Under the pieces are notes generated by a model that made no database searches, was not told where the DNA came from, and was given only the letters and a program-made list of their open reading frames with translations. A DNA stretch of 64,000 nucleotides from contig NZ_CP190246.1 of the NCBI RefSeq assembly GCF_039652435.2, forward strand, positions 3,658,001-3,722,000. The letters run 5' to 3'. This DNA is from Niabella insulamsoli (GTDB lineage: Bacteria > Bacteroidota > Bacteroidia > Chitinophagales > Chitinophagaceae). Below, in pieces: positions 35,099-44,271 of this stretch (position 1 is the first letter of the stretch; every line of letters starts with the position of its first letter). The position numbers and the translations under genes are program-made.

Positions 35099-37447
35099 AT
35101 GCAGGATTATCTACAAGGATTGAACGAAAGACAGAAAGAGGCCGTATTGCATATTGAGGGGCCGATCATGATTATTGCCGGCGCGGGAAGTGGGAAAACG
35201 AAAGTGCTGACTACCAGAATCGCCCATTTGATGGCCAGCGGCGTCGATTCGTTCAATATCCTGGCGCTGACTTTCACCAACAAGGCCGCCAAAGAAATGA
35301 AAGAAAGGGTGGAACGCATTTTAGGAAATAACGAAGCCCGGAATTTGTATATAGGAACTTTCCACAGTGTGTTTGCCAGAATCCTGCGCGCAGAAGCCCA
35401 CCGCCTGGGGTACCCCAACAATTTTACCATTTATGATACCGACGACGCCAAAAGCGTTGTTAAAACCGTGGTAAACGAAATGCACCTCGACGATAAGCTT
35501 TACAAGCCCTCAACCGTTTACAACCGGATTTCATCCGCAAAAAACGCGCTGGTAACGCCAGCCGATTATGCGACCGATTATTATGTGCAGCAGGAAGATA
35601 TCCGCGCCAACCGGCCTGCGATGGCCAAAGTCTATGATGCGTATTGCAAACGCTGTTTTAAAAACGGCGCTATGGATTTCGATGATTTACTGCTTAAATT
35701 TTATGAGTTGCTGAAAACGAACCCCGAGTCGCTCAGCAAATACCAACATAAATTCAAATTTATTTTGATTGATGAGTACCAGGATACAAATCCGGCGCAA
35801 TACGAAATCATAAAATTGCTGGGCGCCATGAATGAGAATGTTTGTGTGGTCGGCGATGACGCGCAAAGTATTTATAGTTTCCGGGGCGCCACCATCCAAA
35901 ATATTTTGCAGTTTCAGAAAGATTATGACGAGGTGAAAGTGGTGAAGCTCGAACAAAACTACCGAAGCACGCAAACGATTATTAATGTAGCCAATGAGGT
36001 CATCAGCAAAAACAAAGGCCAGATACCCAAAGTGCTTTTCACGGAAAACGCTTCCGGCGAAAAAATCAGAATTGTAAAAACTATGTCGGATAACGAGGAA
36101 GGAAAGTTCGTTGCCGATACCATCCAGGAGCAAAAGCTGCGGAATCATTATGCTAACCGGGATTTTGCCATTCTCTATCGCACCAACGCGCAAAGCCGGG
36201 CTTTCGAAGAAGCCTTGCGCCGAATGGCCATTCCTTATACGATTTACGGCGGCATCAGCTTTTACCAGCGTAAAGAAATCAAAGACCTGGTCGCTTATCT
36301 GCGCCTGATCATCAACTCCCGCGATGAAGAAGCGCTGAAGCGGATTATCAATTATCCCGCAAGGGGCATCGGCAAAACCACGCTCGATAAAATCATTTTG
36401 CTTGCCAACACCTACGATAAAACCATGTGGGAAATTTTGACCGAAGCGCCTTGTCATGGCTTCCGATCGGGTACATTGGAAGTGATCAGCCAATTTGTAA
36501 CGATGATCAAAAGTTTCTCAAGCATGCTAGAAAAGCAAAACGCATATGAGGTCGCTTTTCACGTGGGCAAACAAACCCAGCTCGTTAAAGAGCTTTTCAA
36601 TGACAAGAGTACCGAAGGTTTGCAGCGCTATGAAAATATTCAGGAGCTTTTAAACTCGATTAAAGAATGGGTCGAAAGCCCCGATAACGAAGAAGGCGAA
36701 GTGGTGGATAAAAGCCTCGGCGCTTATCTGCAGCAGATCACTTTATTGACCGACGCGGATGAAAAAGACCCCGACGCAGATACCGTAAAGCTCATGACGA
36801 TCCACGCCGCCAAAGGACTGGAATTTCAATGTGTTTTTGCCGCCGGGCTCGAGGAAATGTTGTTTCCTAACGCGATGAGCATCAACACCCGGGAAGAATT
36901 GGAGGAGGAACGCCGGCTTTTTTATGTGGTAGTCACCAGGGCCAAGAAAAAACTTTGGATCACCTACGCCAACACCCGCTATAAATTTGGCCAGCTGGTT
37001 CAAAATGAGCCGAGCCGCTTTATCGAAGAATTACCCGAAGACCAGCTGGACAGAAGCTATGCGGGCGGCGGCACCAAAATGTCGGGCAGCTTCGGTTTTG
37101 GAGCCGGGGCTTTTGAACGCATGAACGGATGGGGCGGCGCACAAAAAACGGCAGCCGACGCAGAAAAAAAATACGGACCGCCACCCACTAAAAAGTCAGC
37201 AACGCCAGGCTATCTCCCACCTAAGATCGAAAAAAAAGTCACCGAACATACGCCGACGGACAATTTTACACCCAGCAATGTGTCGGAACTGAGCATCGGT
37301 AAAAAAATCGAGCATCAAAAATTTGGTTTCGGAGAAATTATCAAAATGGAAGGCGCCAATCACAACCCGATGGCGGTTATCAGGTTCGAAACCAATGGCG
37401 AAAAGAAAATCCTGCTCAATTACGCTAAATTAAGAGTCGTTGAATAA
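35099..37447 (+). CDS. UvrD/PcrA-type ATP-dependent DNA helicase
   Basis: A 782-residue superfamily 1A 3'-5' helicase for nucleotide-excision and replication repair. Motifs in order: Q motif LNERQKEAV, Walker A IIAGAGSGKTKVL, LTFTNKAAKEMKERV, Walker B LIDEYQDTNPAQYEI, GDDAQSIYSFRGA, LEQNYRSTQ, LMTIHAAKGLEF and VVTRAKKKLWI. The C-terminal 70 residues (GKKIEHQKFGFGEIIKMEG) form the RNA polymerase-binding tudor-like tail of PcrA. Full length. Confidence 0.96.
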   Translation: MQDYLQGLNERQKEAVLHIEGPIMIIAGAGSGKTKVLTTRIAHLMASGVDSFNILALTFTNKAAKEMKERVERILGNNEARNLYIGTFHSVFARILRAEAHRLGYPNNFTIYDTDDAKSVVKTVVNEMHLDDKLYKPSTVYNRISSAKNALVTPADYATDYYVQQEDIRANRPAMAKVYDAYCKRCFKNGAMDFDDLLLKFYELLKTNPESLSKYQHKFKFILIDEYQDTNPAQYEIIKLLGAMNENVCVVGDDAQSIYSFRGATIQNILQFQKDYDEVKVVKLEQNYRSTQTIINVANEVISKNKGQIPKVLFTENASGEKIRIVKTMSDNEEGKFVADTIQEQKLRNHYANRDFAILYRTNAQSRAFEEALRRMAIPYTIYGGISFYQRKEIKDLVAYLRLIINSRDEEALKRIINYPARGIGKTTLDKIILLANTYDKTMWEILTEAPCHGFRSGTLEVISQFVTMIKSFSSMLEKQNAYEVAFHVGKQTQLVKELFNDKSTEGLQRYENIQELLNSIKEWVESPDNEEGEVVDKSLGAYLQQITLLTDADEKDPDADTVKLMTIHAAKGLEFQCVFAAGLEEMLFPNAMSINTREELEEERRLFYVVVTRAKKKLWITYANTRYKFGQLVQNEPSRFIEELPEDQLDRSYAGGGTKMSGSFGFGAGAFERMNGWGGAQKTAADAEKKYGPPPTKKSATPGYLPPKIEKKVTEHTPTDNFTPSNVSELSIGKKIEHQKFGFGEIIKMEGANHNPMAVIRFETNGEKKILLNYAKLRVVE

Positions 37448-37527
37448 TACATAAAATGCATATTTAATTTATTTTAACTTAAAATTCAACCCTTTCTAAC
37501 GAATGAGACCTCGGCGCCGCTTATTGC

Positions 37528-37559
37528 TTTGTAGGTTCGCCCGACAGTTATTACTTTTG
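37528..37559 (+). promoter_or_regulatory. Promoter of the ClC channel gene
   Basis: TTTG at 37528-37531 and TACTTTTG at 37552-37559, 20 bases apart: the full Bacteroidota -33/-7 pair. The predicted leader is about 37 bases. Confidence 0.6.
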
Positions 37560-37599
37560 CAAATCTTCAAAAGCGGTTCACTCATCTAAGACAGGCAGC

Positions 37600-38874
37600 G
37601 TGGAAAGGAAAAAAATTATTCAGCACAACTATTTTAAATTAATATTAATTGCGGCGCTCATCGGAGCGATCAGTTGCCTGCTCGCATTTTCTCTTAAGCA
37701 TTTTACCGAATATCTGGAGCACTCCATTTTTACGGCTGCAGCCGGGATTAGTAATATGTTATTTATTGTGCTGCCTACGATTGGTATCACCGCTATCTAT
37801 TTTTTAAGAAAATACCTTTTTCAGAACAGGAAAAACAAAGGCATTACTGAAATATATAAAACATTAGACCTCAGGAAGGAACACTTACCTTTTTTTAAGA
37901 TCCCATCTCATTACCTTAATGGATTTTTAACAGTCATATTTGGAGGCTCCACAGGCGTTGAAGTATCAACAGTTGTTGCGACGGCAACCATCGGAAATAT
38001 GGGCTACAAAAGAGAGTTTTCAGCTAAAATTTACAAAACAGAATTGGTTTGTGCAGGCGTTACGGCAGGGGTAGCCGTGTTGTTTGCCAGTCCGCTGGCC
38101 GGATGGCTTTTCGCTATGGAGGTTATCGCCCGAAAGCTAAACAAGTCGCTTGCCATCAGTTGCACGGCATCTGCGGTTGTTGCTGCGGTGTTTATCTATT
38201 TTTTCGATCATTCGTCATTGCTTTCTTTCGCTATAGGCGAATGGCATTGGCAGGCGCTGCCTTTTTTCATTCTACTCGGTTTGCTCGGAGGCACTTTATC
38301 AGTCTATTTCACCTTATTGGTTACCCGCATCAAAAGCCTTTTCGCAAAAATTCAAAATAATTTTATCAGGGTAAATATGGGTGCGTTGGTGGTTGGTACC
38401 ATGATTATGTTTTACCCAGCTTTATACGGCGATAGCTATCATGGCCTTGAAACGATTTTAGACGCGGCTGTTTCAGAGGAAAGTATTTCGCTGATGCTAC
38501 TTTTAATGCTGGCGCTTTTAAAACCGCTTGCGGCCTCTTTAACATTGGGTGCCGGCGGAGATGGAGGCGTGTTTGCACCGGGCATTGTGGCCGGCGCGTT
38601 TCTGGGACTATTGTTTTCGGCTGTTTGCAACCAGTATTTCGGCACCCATCTTGTTCCGCTCAACTTTGCGCTGGTGGGAGCGGCAGCAACTTTATCTTCA
38701 GCTATTTTCGCTCCTCTTACCGCTTTGGTGCTGGTATGTAATTTAGTGCCAAACGGCTATCAGTTATTGATTCCCGTAACAGTCGGATGCTTCACCTCCA
38801 AATTTTTCTCACAGAAACTGCTGCCTTACAACGCCTATACCTACGACTTTTATAAGATGTCGAAAGCCGGTTGA
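37600..38874 (+). CDS. ClC-family chloride channel or Cl-/H+ antiporter
   Basis: A 424-residue protein with about ten membrane helices. FGGSTGVEVSTVVATATIG matches the GREGP region; the Glu corresponds to the gating glutamate, but the flanking Arg, Gly and Pro are replaced. GAGGDGGVFAPGIVAGAFLG is the GxFxP pore motif. There is no C-terminal CBS domain. The start is GTG 37600. A proton-glutamate position could not be assigned, so channel versus antiporter is open. Confidence 0.9.
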   Translation: MERKKIIQHNYFKLILIAALIGAISCLLAFSLKHFTEYLEHSIFTAAAGISNMLFIVLPTIGITAIYFLRKYLFQNRKNKGITEIYKTLDLRKEHLPFFKIPSHYLNGFLTVIFGGSTGVEVSTVVATATIGNMGYKREFSAKIYKTELVCAGVTAGVAVLFASPLAGWLFAMEVIARKLNKSLAISCTASAVVAAVFIYFFDHSSLLSFAIGEWHWQALPFFILLGLLGGTLSVYFTLLVTRIKSLFAKIQNNFIRVNMGALVVGTMIMFYPALYGDSYHGLETILDAAVSEESISLMLLLMLALLKPLAASLTLGAGGDGGVFAPGIVAGAFLGLLFSAVCNQYFGTHLVPLNFALVGAAATLSSAIFAPLTALVLVCNLVPNGYQLLIPVTVGCFTSKFFSQKLLPYNAYTYDFYKMSKAG

Positions 38875-38991
38875 TTTTTTATTAAATCAGCCATAAACAA
38901 TACTCGACTTTCTTGCGTCGCACACTTCATTTGTGTTGCAATACCTGGCCAGACATACCAAAATAACAAGGGAGTTACCACCGTCCATGCC

Positions 38992-39022
38992 TTGTGTTTT
39001 TTACGAAAAAATGTTACTTTTG
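38992..39022 (+). promoter_or_regulatory. Promoter of the DUF2188 gene pair
   Basis: TTGTG at 38992-38996 and an exact TACTTTTG at 39015-39022, 18 bases apart, with the box ending three bases before the ATG at 39026. Confidence 0.6.
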
Positions 39023-39025
39023 AGA

Positions 39026-39292
39026 ATGGCAAAAACAGTATCAATTTATACAGAAAAACTTGGCAAGACGGTTGCACAGCAAGCAAAGGGCTCCATTGGA
39101 AAATACCATGTCATTCCTGTGAAAACTGATGCCTGGGCGGTTGTAGAAGACGGCAGTCTTAATTCTTTTAAAAAATTCTCCACAAAGCACGCTGCTGTTA
39201 GTTTTGCCAAAAAATATGCTAGTAATGCCGCTACCGGAGAAGTAGTTGTCCATGGGGTCGATGGTAAAGTGTTGAGTAGAATTTCTTATTAA
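39026..39292 (+). CDS. DUF2188 small protein
   Basis: An 88-residue soluble protein. GKYHVIPVKTDAWAVVEDGSLNSFKKFSTKHAAVSFAKK, split over two strands and a helix, and EVVVHGVDGKV fit DUF2188, a small beta-alpha domain of unknown function. The start ATG 39026 (MAKTVS) is placed right after a -7 box; longer starts at 39011 or 38933 would overlap the promoter. Only ten bases separate it from the next gene, so the two form a pair. The base composition is AT-richer than the neighbours. Confidence 0.8.
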   Translation: MAKTVSIYTEKLGKTVAQQAKGSIGKYHVIPVKTDAWAVVEDGSLNSFKKFSTKHAAVSFAKKYASNAATGEVVVHGVDGKVLSRISY

Positions 39293-39302
39293 AGACCAAA
39301 TC

Positions 39303-39920
39303 ATGCCATTTGAAAATAACGTGTTTATCAATTGCCCGTTTGATGACGATTTTATGGAGTTATTGAGACCGTTACTATTTTGTTTGGTTTATTTTGATTT
39401 TGAGCCAAAGATTGCGCAGACCGAATCTTCGGCGAACATTCGTATAAATCAAATCAAACAACATATCCGCAACTCAAAGTTTAGCATCCATGATTTATCC
39501 CGTTCAAAGCCTCTGAAAAAAAATGATTTACCTCGATTTAATATGCCTTATGAGTTAGGGCTGGATATTGGGTGCGCCGAGTTTGGCTTAAAAAAGTATT
39601 CCTTTAAAAAAATACTAATTCTTGAGGCCGAACGCTATCACTATCAAAAGGTCCTATCTGATATAGCCGGTCAAGACATAGAAAACCATGAAAATGACCC
39701 CTCAACGCTTATCCGTAAGGTTCGAAATTGGTTTTCAACTGCCGTTCCTGAAAAAGACTTCCCGAGCGGCCACCGAGTATGGATCGCCTACAATCAATTT
39801 TACGACGATATAACCAACACCTTATTGGCAAAAGGCTTCACTATCTGGGAAATAGAGAATATGCCTACTTCAGACTTTATCCGGTTTTCCAAGCGTTGGA
39901 TTATAGATTTCACTTCCTGA
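39303..39920 (+). CDS. Conserved protein of unknown function (NCPFDDDF family), possible TIR-like fold
   Basis: A 205-residue soluble protein. The start NNVFINCPFDDDFMELL, then IAQTESSANIRINQIKQHI, SKFSIHDLSRS, LPRFNMPYELGLDIG and SDIAGQDIENHENDP, are blocks I recall from a widespread family of proteins annotated only as hypothetical. The layout (beta-strand, acidic patch, IHDLS, MPYELG) recalls TIR or nucleoside deoxyribosyltransferase-like nucleotide-binding folds, with Glu in MPYELG as a candidate catalytic residue; this is inference from pattern only. It is coupled to DUF2188 in an AT-rich island between conserved genes. Confidence 0.6.
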   Translation: MPFENNVFINCPFDDDFMELLRPLLFCLVYFDFEPKIAQTESSANIRINQIKQHIRNSKFSIHDLSRSKPLKKNDLPRFNMPYELGLDIGCAEFGLKKYSFKKILILEAERYHYQKVLSDIAGQDIENHENDPSTLIRKVRNWFSTAVPEKDFPSGHRVWIAYNQFYDDITNTLLAKGFTIWEIENMPTSDFIRFSKRWIIDFTS

Positions 39921-40006
39921 TTTTACAATGCTGCTTTTGGAATAAAAATAATTCTACCCTCATAATAGGTAAGAAAAAAAGATATTTGCAGCCTATTCAT
40001 CAATAT

Positions 40007-40438
40007 ATGCACGCAGTAAAAACATATCGACTGGCCGAAATCAAACAGGCAGCGGCCTGGCTTCGGGAGCAGCTAAAAGATCGCAAAGTCGTTGCCCTTC
40101 ATGGAGATATGGGCGCCGGCAAAACAACGCTCGTGAACGCTTTTTGCGAACTCATGGAAGTGAGCGACGCCGTGAGCAGCCCGACGTTTTCCATTATCAA
40201 TGAATATAATTTTCCGGAAAAAGGCGTTGACCACAGCCTCTATCACATCGATCTGTATCGGCTCCAAAATGAAGAAGAGGCAAAGCGGGCAGGTGTTGAA
40301 GACTGCCTTTATAGCGGCGATTATTGTTTCGTGGAATGGCCGGAAAGGGCAACAACACTGTTCCCACCCGAAACCGTTCATGTTTATATTCATCTGGAGG
40401 ATGATACAACCCGCCGTCTTGAATTAGGCCAGAAATAG
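40007..40438 (+). CDS. tsaE: tRNA threonylcarbamoyladenosine biosynthesis ATPase
   Basis: A 143-residue P-loop ATPase needed for t6A37 synthesis with TsaB and TsaD. Walker A ALHGDMGAGKTTLVNAF, then SSPTFSIINEY, LYHIDLYRL and YCFVEWPERA are the family blocks. The frame is open upstream to 39779 inside the preceding gene; ATG 40007 gives the normal length. A near-consensus box GATATTTG lies about 20 bases before it. Confidence 0.95.
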   Translation: MHAVKTYRLAEIKQAAAWLREQLKDRKVVALHGDMGAGKTTLVNAFCELMEVSDAVSSPTFSIINEYNFPEKGVDHSLYHIDLYRLQNEEEAKRAGVEDCLYSGDYCFVEWPERATTLFPPETVHVYIHLEDDTTRRLELGQK

Positions 40439-40580
40439 TTAAATTTGAAAAACAGTGAATGCTCAAATGGTTTATTAGAGTTGCCGATTCTGATAACTAT
40501 AAACCGTTAGCATTTCGATGAACAAAATATTTTTTAGTCGTATTAAATATGCATAAACCAAGATAGATTAGTGCCTTTGT

Positions 40581-41795
40581 ATGAGTAAGAAGCAGCCTGT
40601 TATTAGTACTTCCTTCCGCTATGAAACGCTGGAAGAAACCCTCGATGTGAAAGTGAAGGGCGGTGGCATGACCATTGGCATACCCCGGGAAATTGCTTTC
40701 CAGGAGAACCGGGTGGCGCTAACGCCCGACGCCGTAAGCGTGCTGATTAATAATGGCCACCACGTTATGATCGAGCACAACGCCGGCGATGCCTCACACT
40801 TTAGAGATAAGGAATATAGCGACGCAGGTGCAAAAATAGTTTATAGCCGGGAGGAGGTTTTCAAAGCGCCCGTGCTCATCAAAAGTGCGCCGGTGATAGA
40901 AGAAGATCTACCGCTGCTGCAAATGAACCAGGCCATTATTTCACCCCTCCATTTGTCGGTGCTGCGATCAGAAGTATTGTGCACGATGATGAAAAAAAAG
41001 ATCACGGCGCTTTCTTTCGAAAATCTCAAAGACGACAGCGATTCTTATCCGATCGTGCGAAGTATGAGTGAAATAGCGGGCAGCGCTGTCATGCTGATTG
41101 CTGCGCAATATTTAGGCTCGGCTAATCATGGCAAAGGTGTGTTGCTCGGCGGCATCTCAGGTATCGCGCCGGCGAAAGTGATCATCATTGGGGCGGGAAT
41201 CGTTGGCGAATATGCGGCCCGCGCCGCTTTGGCATTAGGCGCCTCGGTGAAGGTTTTTGATAACAATGTGAGCCGCCTTAAGAGATTGCAAAACACCATT
41301 GGCCAACGGCTTTGGACCTCCGTAATCGAACCAAAATTACTAGCCAAACAGCTTAGAACCTGCGAGGTGGCTGTGGGCGCTTTGTCGAACCTAAACGGGC
41401 GCACGCCAATGGTGGCTACAGAAGAAATGGTGAGCGGCATGCGGCCCGGCTCCATCATTATTGATGCCAGCATCGACCGCGGCGGCTGTTTTGAAACTTC
41501 AGAAGTTACTTCTCACGAATCGCCGATATACATGAAATATGGCGTTATCCATTATTGTGTGCCCAATATTCCATCCGGGTTTGCACGTACGGCTTCCCAG
41601 GCCATCAGCAATGTGCTCATGCCGCTGCTGATAGACGCCGGCGACGAAGGCGGGATTGAAGACCTCGCCTGGCACCGCATTCATTTGCGAAATGGCATTT
41701 ATTTGTTTAAAGGCCATTTAACAGATTTTTATTTAAGCCAGCGCTTTGATCTTCGTTATACCGATTTGAATTTATTGATCGCCAGCCAGCGCTAG
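40581..41795 (+). CDS. ald: Alanine dehydrogenase (AlaDH/PNT family)
   Basis: A 404-residue NAD-dependent enzyme interconverting L-alanine and pyruvate. TIGIPREIAFQENRVALTPDAV (pyruvate-binding Arg), VLIKSAPV (catalytic Lys region), ISPLHLSVL (His), IIGAGIVGEYAARAALALGASVKVFD (Rossmann fold) and VPNIPSGFARTASQAISN are recognisable. It carries about 30 extra N-terminal residues compared with classic Ald, typical for the Bacteroidota branch. Confidence 0.93.
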   Translation: MSKKQPVISTSFRYETLEETLDVKVKGGGMTIGIPREIAFQENRVALTPDAVSVLINNGHHVMIEHNAGDASHFRDKEYSDAGAKIVYSREEVFKAPVLIKSAPVIEEDLPLLQMNQAIISPLHLSVLRSEVLCTMMKKKITALSFENLKDDSDSYPIVRSMSEIAGSAVMLIAAQYLGSANHGKGVLLGGISGIAPAKVIIIGAGIVGEYAARAALALGASVKVFDNNVSRLKRLQNTIGQRLWTSVIEPKLLAKQLRTCEVAVGALSNLNGRTPMVATEEMVSGMRPGSIIIDASIDRGGCFETSEVTSHESPIYMKYGVIHYCVPNIPSGFARTASQAISNVLMPLLIDAGDEGGIEDLAWHRIHLRNGIYLFKGHLTDFYLSQRFDLRYTDLNLLIASQR

Positions 41796-41840
41796 CCGAT
41801 ACCTAAACCCAGCGGCCCTGGATCTTTTCAACGCATTCAA

Positions 41841-41880
41841 AAATAAAGCCTGTCACTGACAGCAACAGGCTTTATTTTAT
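41841..41880. terminator. Bidirectional terminator between ald and icd
   Basis: Perfect 13-base stem (41841-41853 with 41865-41877) containing AAAGCCTGT/ACAGGCTTT, flanked by A and T tracts on both sides. Confidence 0.85.
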
Positions 41881-41894
41881 CGATATTATTGTTG

Positions 41895-44114
41895 TTAAAG
41901 TTCAGCCAGCGCACTGTTAAGCGTGGCGCTGGGGCGCATTGCCTTGTCTCCTTTCGCATCGTCAGGATTATAATAGCCGCCAACATCCTGCGGTTTACCC
42001 TGCGCGTCAATCAACTCCTGTGCTATTTTAGCCTCGTTCTCACTCAGGCTTTTATAAAACGGTTCGAATTTAGCTTTCAGTTTTTCATCTGCTGTTTGAT
42101 TGGCCAGCGCTTCTGCCCAATATAAAGCAAGATAAAAATGAGAGCCTCTGTTATCGATCTGGCCTACTTTACGGGCAGGCGATTTGTCATTAGCCAGAAA
42201 CTTGGCGTTTGCTTCATCCAGCGCATCGGCCAACACCTGCGCCTGCGCATTGTTTTGTGTTTGCGCCAGATGTTCCAGTGAAGCCTGCAGGGCCAAGAAC
42301 TCTCCCAGCGAATCCCAGCGCAGATACCCTTCCTGCTGAAATTGTTCTACGTGCTTGGGCGCCGAACCTCCCGCGCCAGTCTCGAACAGGCCGCCGCCAT
42401 TCATCAAGGGCACGATAGATAGCATTTTTGCGGATGTACCCAGCTCCAGAATGGGGAAAAGATCGGTAAGATAATCGCGAAGCACATTCCCTGTCACGGA
42501 AATCGTGTCTTCGCCTTTGCGAATTCTTTCAAGCGAAAAACGGGTAGCTTCAATAGGCGCCAAAATGCGAATATCCAACCCTTTTGTATCAAATTCAGGA
42601 AGATATTTGTTTACCTTTTTAATAATTTCCCGATCGTGTGCGCGGTTTTCATCCAGCCAGAAAACGGCAGGCGTGTCAGACAAACGTGCACGATTTACAG
42701 CCAGTTTCACCCAATCTTTAATGGGAGCATCCTTGGTTTGGCACATCCGGAAAATATCACCGGCTTCTACCGGCTGATCAAAGAAAACGCTTCCGTCAGC
42801 GTCGCTCACTCTCATAACACCTTTGGCCGTGGCCTGAAATGTTTTGTCGTGCGAACCATATTCTTCCGCTTTTTGAGCCATCAAACCCACGTTTGGAACA
42901 GAGCCCATTGTGGTCGGATCAAAAGCGCCATGTTTTTTACAATCATCGATAGTGGCGGTGTAAACACCTGCATAATTTCTATCGGGTATAAGGGCCAGCG
43001 TGTCTTGCGGCTTTCCGTCTGCATTCCACATTTGTCCGCCATTTCTGATCATCGCCGGCATAGAAGCATCCACAATTACATCGCTTGGCACATGCAGGTT
43101 GGTAATTCCTTTATCAGAGTTAACCATCGCCAGCGCCGGGCCATTTGCTATAGCATCAGTAATCGCATTTTTAACTTCTTCCTCCCGGGCATTCCCGGCA
43201 ATTTTCGCATATACATCACCTAAACCGTTGCGGGTATCAACGCCCAACTGACCAAACAGGTCGGCATATTTTTCAAATACATCCGCAAAATAAACTTCCA
43301 CGATCGCACCAAAAATGATGGGGTCTGAAACCTTCATCATAGTGGCTTTTAAATGCGCAGACAATAAAACGCCCGAAGCTTTAGCCTCTTTGATGGCATC
43401 CGCAACAAAAGATTTTAATTTAGAAACACTCAACACAGAACTGTCGATAACTTCCCCTGCTTTTAAGGGAGCCAACGCTTTCAGCGCCGTTACACTGCCG
43501 TCTTCCGCTACAAAATCTATTTTAAACTGCGTCGCCTCAGGCACGGTGGTGGATTGTTCCGAACCATAAAAATCGCCCGAGGCCATGCTCGCCACTTTTG
43601 TTTTAGAATCTGCCGACCATTTAGCCATTGAATGTGGATTGGCTTTTGCATAATTTTTTACAGCCTTTGGCGCGCGTCGATCTGAGTTGCCTTCGCGCAA
43701 AACCGGGTTTACCGCCGAACCCAACACTTTCCCGTAGGCGGCTTTGATAGCTTTTTCCTCTTCCGTTTTAGGTTCTTCAGGATAATCCGGAAGCGCGTAA
43801 CCCTGCTTTTTTAGTTCAGCGATCGCGGCCTTAAGCTGCGGAATTGACGCCGAAATGTTGGGTAATTTGATAATATTGGCTTCAGGAGTCGTGGCTAACT
43901 TTCCTAACTCCGCCAGCGCATCGCTCACCTTTTGGTCTGGGTTGAGATAGTCAGAAAAGTTGGCCAGGATACGCCCGGCTAATGAAATGTCTCTTTTTTC
44001 TACATCGATACCTGCTGATTTGGTAAAAGCCTGAACAATAGGCAGGAATGAATAGGTTGCCAACAACGGAGCTTCGTCTGTTTTGGTATAAATGATTTTC
44101 GAATTATTGGTCAT
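41895..44114 (-). CDS. icd: NADP-dependent isocitrate dehydrogenase, monomeric type
   Basis: A 739-residue monomeric IDH (Pfam PF03971), unrelated in size to the dimeric enzyme. It oxidises isocitrate to 2-oxoglutarate in the TCA cycle. Blocks include IIYTKTDEAPLLATYSFLPI at the start, LREGNSDRRAPKAVKNYAK, HLKATMMKVSDPIIFGAIVEV, DASMPAMIRNGGQMW, VFWLDENRAHD and NGGGLFETGAGGSAPKHVEQF. Length is normal. Divergent gene unit ended by a terminator shared with ald. Confidence 0.97.
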   Translation of the reverse strand: MTNNSKIIYTKTDEAPLLATYSFLPIVQAFTKSAGIDVEKRDISLAGRILANFSDYLNPDQKVSDALAELGKLATTPEANIIKLPNISASIPQLKAAIAELKKQGYALPDYPEEPKTEEEKAIKAAYGKVLGSAVNPVLREGNSDRRAPKAVKNYAKANPHSMAKWSADSKTKVASMASGDFYGSEQSTTVPEATQFKIDFVAEDGSVTALKALAPLKAGEVIDSSVLSVSKLKSFVADAIKEAKASGVLLSAHLKATMMKVSDPIIFGAIVEVYFADVFEKYADLFGQLGVDTRNGLGDVYAKIAGNAREEEVKNAITDAIANGPALAMVNSDKGITNLHVPSDVIVDASMPAMIRNGGQMWNADGKPQDTLALIPDRNYAGVYTATIDDCKKHGAFDPTTMGSVPNVGLMAQKAEEYGSHDKTFQATAKGVMRVSDADGSVFFDQPVEAGDIFRMCQTKDAPIKDWVKLAVNRARLSDTPAVFWLDENRAHDREIIKKVNKYLPEFDTKGLDIRILAPIEATRFSLERIRKGEDTISVTGNVLRDYLTDLFPILELGTSAKMLSIVPLMNGGGLFETGAGGSAPKHVEQFQQEGYLRWDSLGEFLALQASLEHLAQTQNNAQAQVLADALDEANAKFLANDKSPARKVGQIDNRGSHFYLALYWAEALANQTADEKLKAKFEPFYKSLSENEAKIAQELIDAQGKPQDVGGYYNPDDAKGDKAMRPSATLNSALAEL

Positions 44115-44271
44115 GTAATAAAAAATTATATTGTTTATACTTTAAAAGCCAATGCCGTGTATTGCGGATTGAAATCGGCTAAAGATAAAAGAAAGGTGTT
44201 AAATAACTAAATTTTTAACGTTGCCCTAACCTGCCGAAAGTGTTTGCTGCGACAGGCTTTGCCAGGCAGAT

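Noticed and set aside
42209..43569. Long frames on the plus strand opposite icd (also those opposite mfd, purD and uvrD)
   Set aside because: They are antisense shadows of strongly conserved genes and show no protein-like pattern or start signals.
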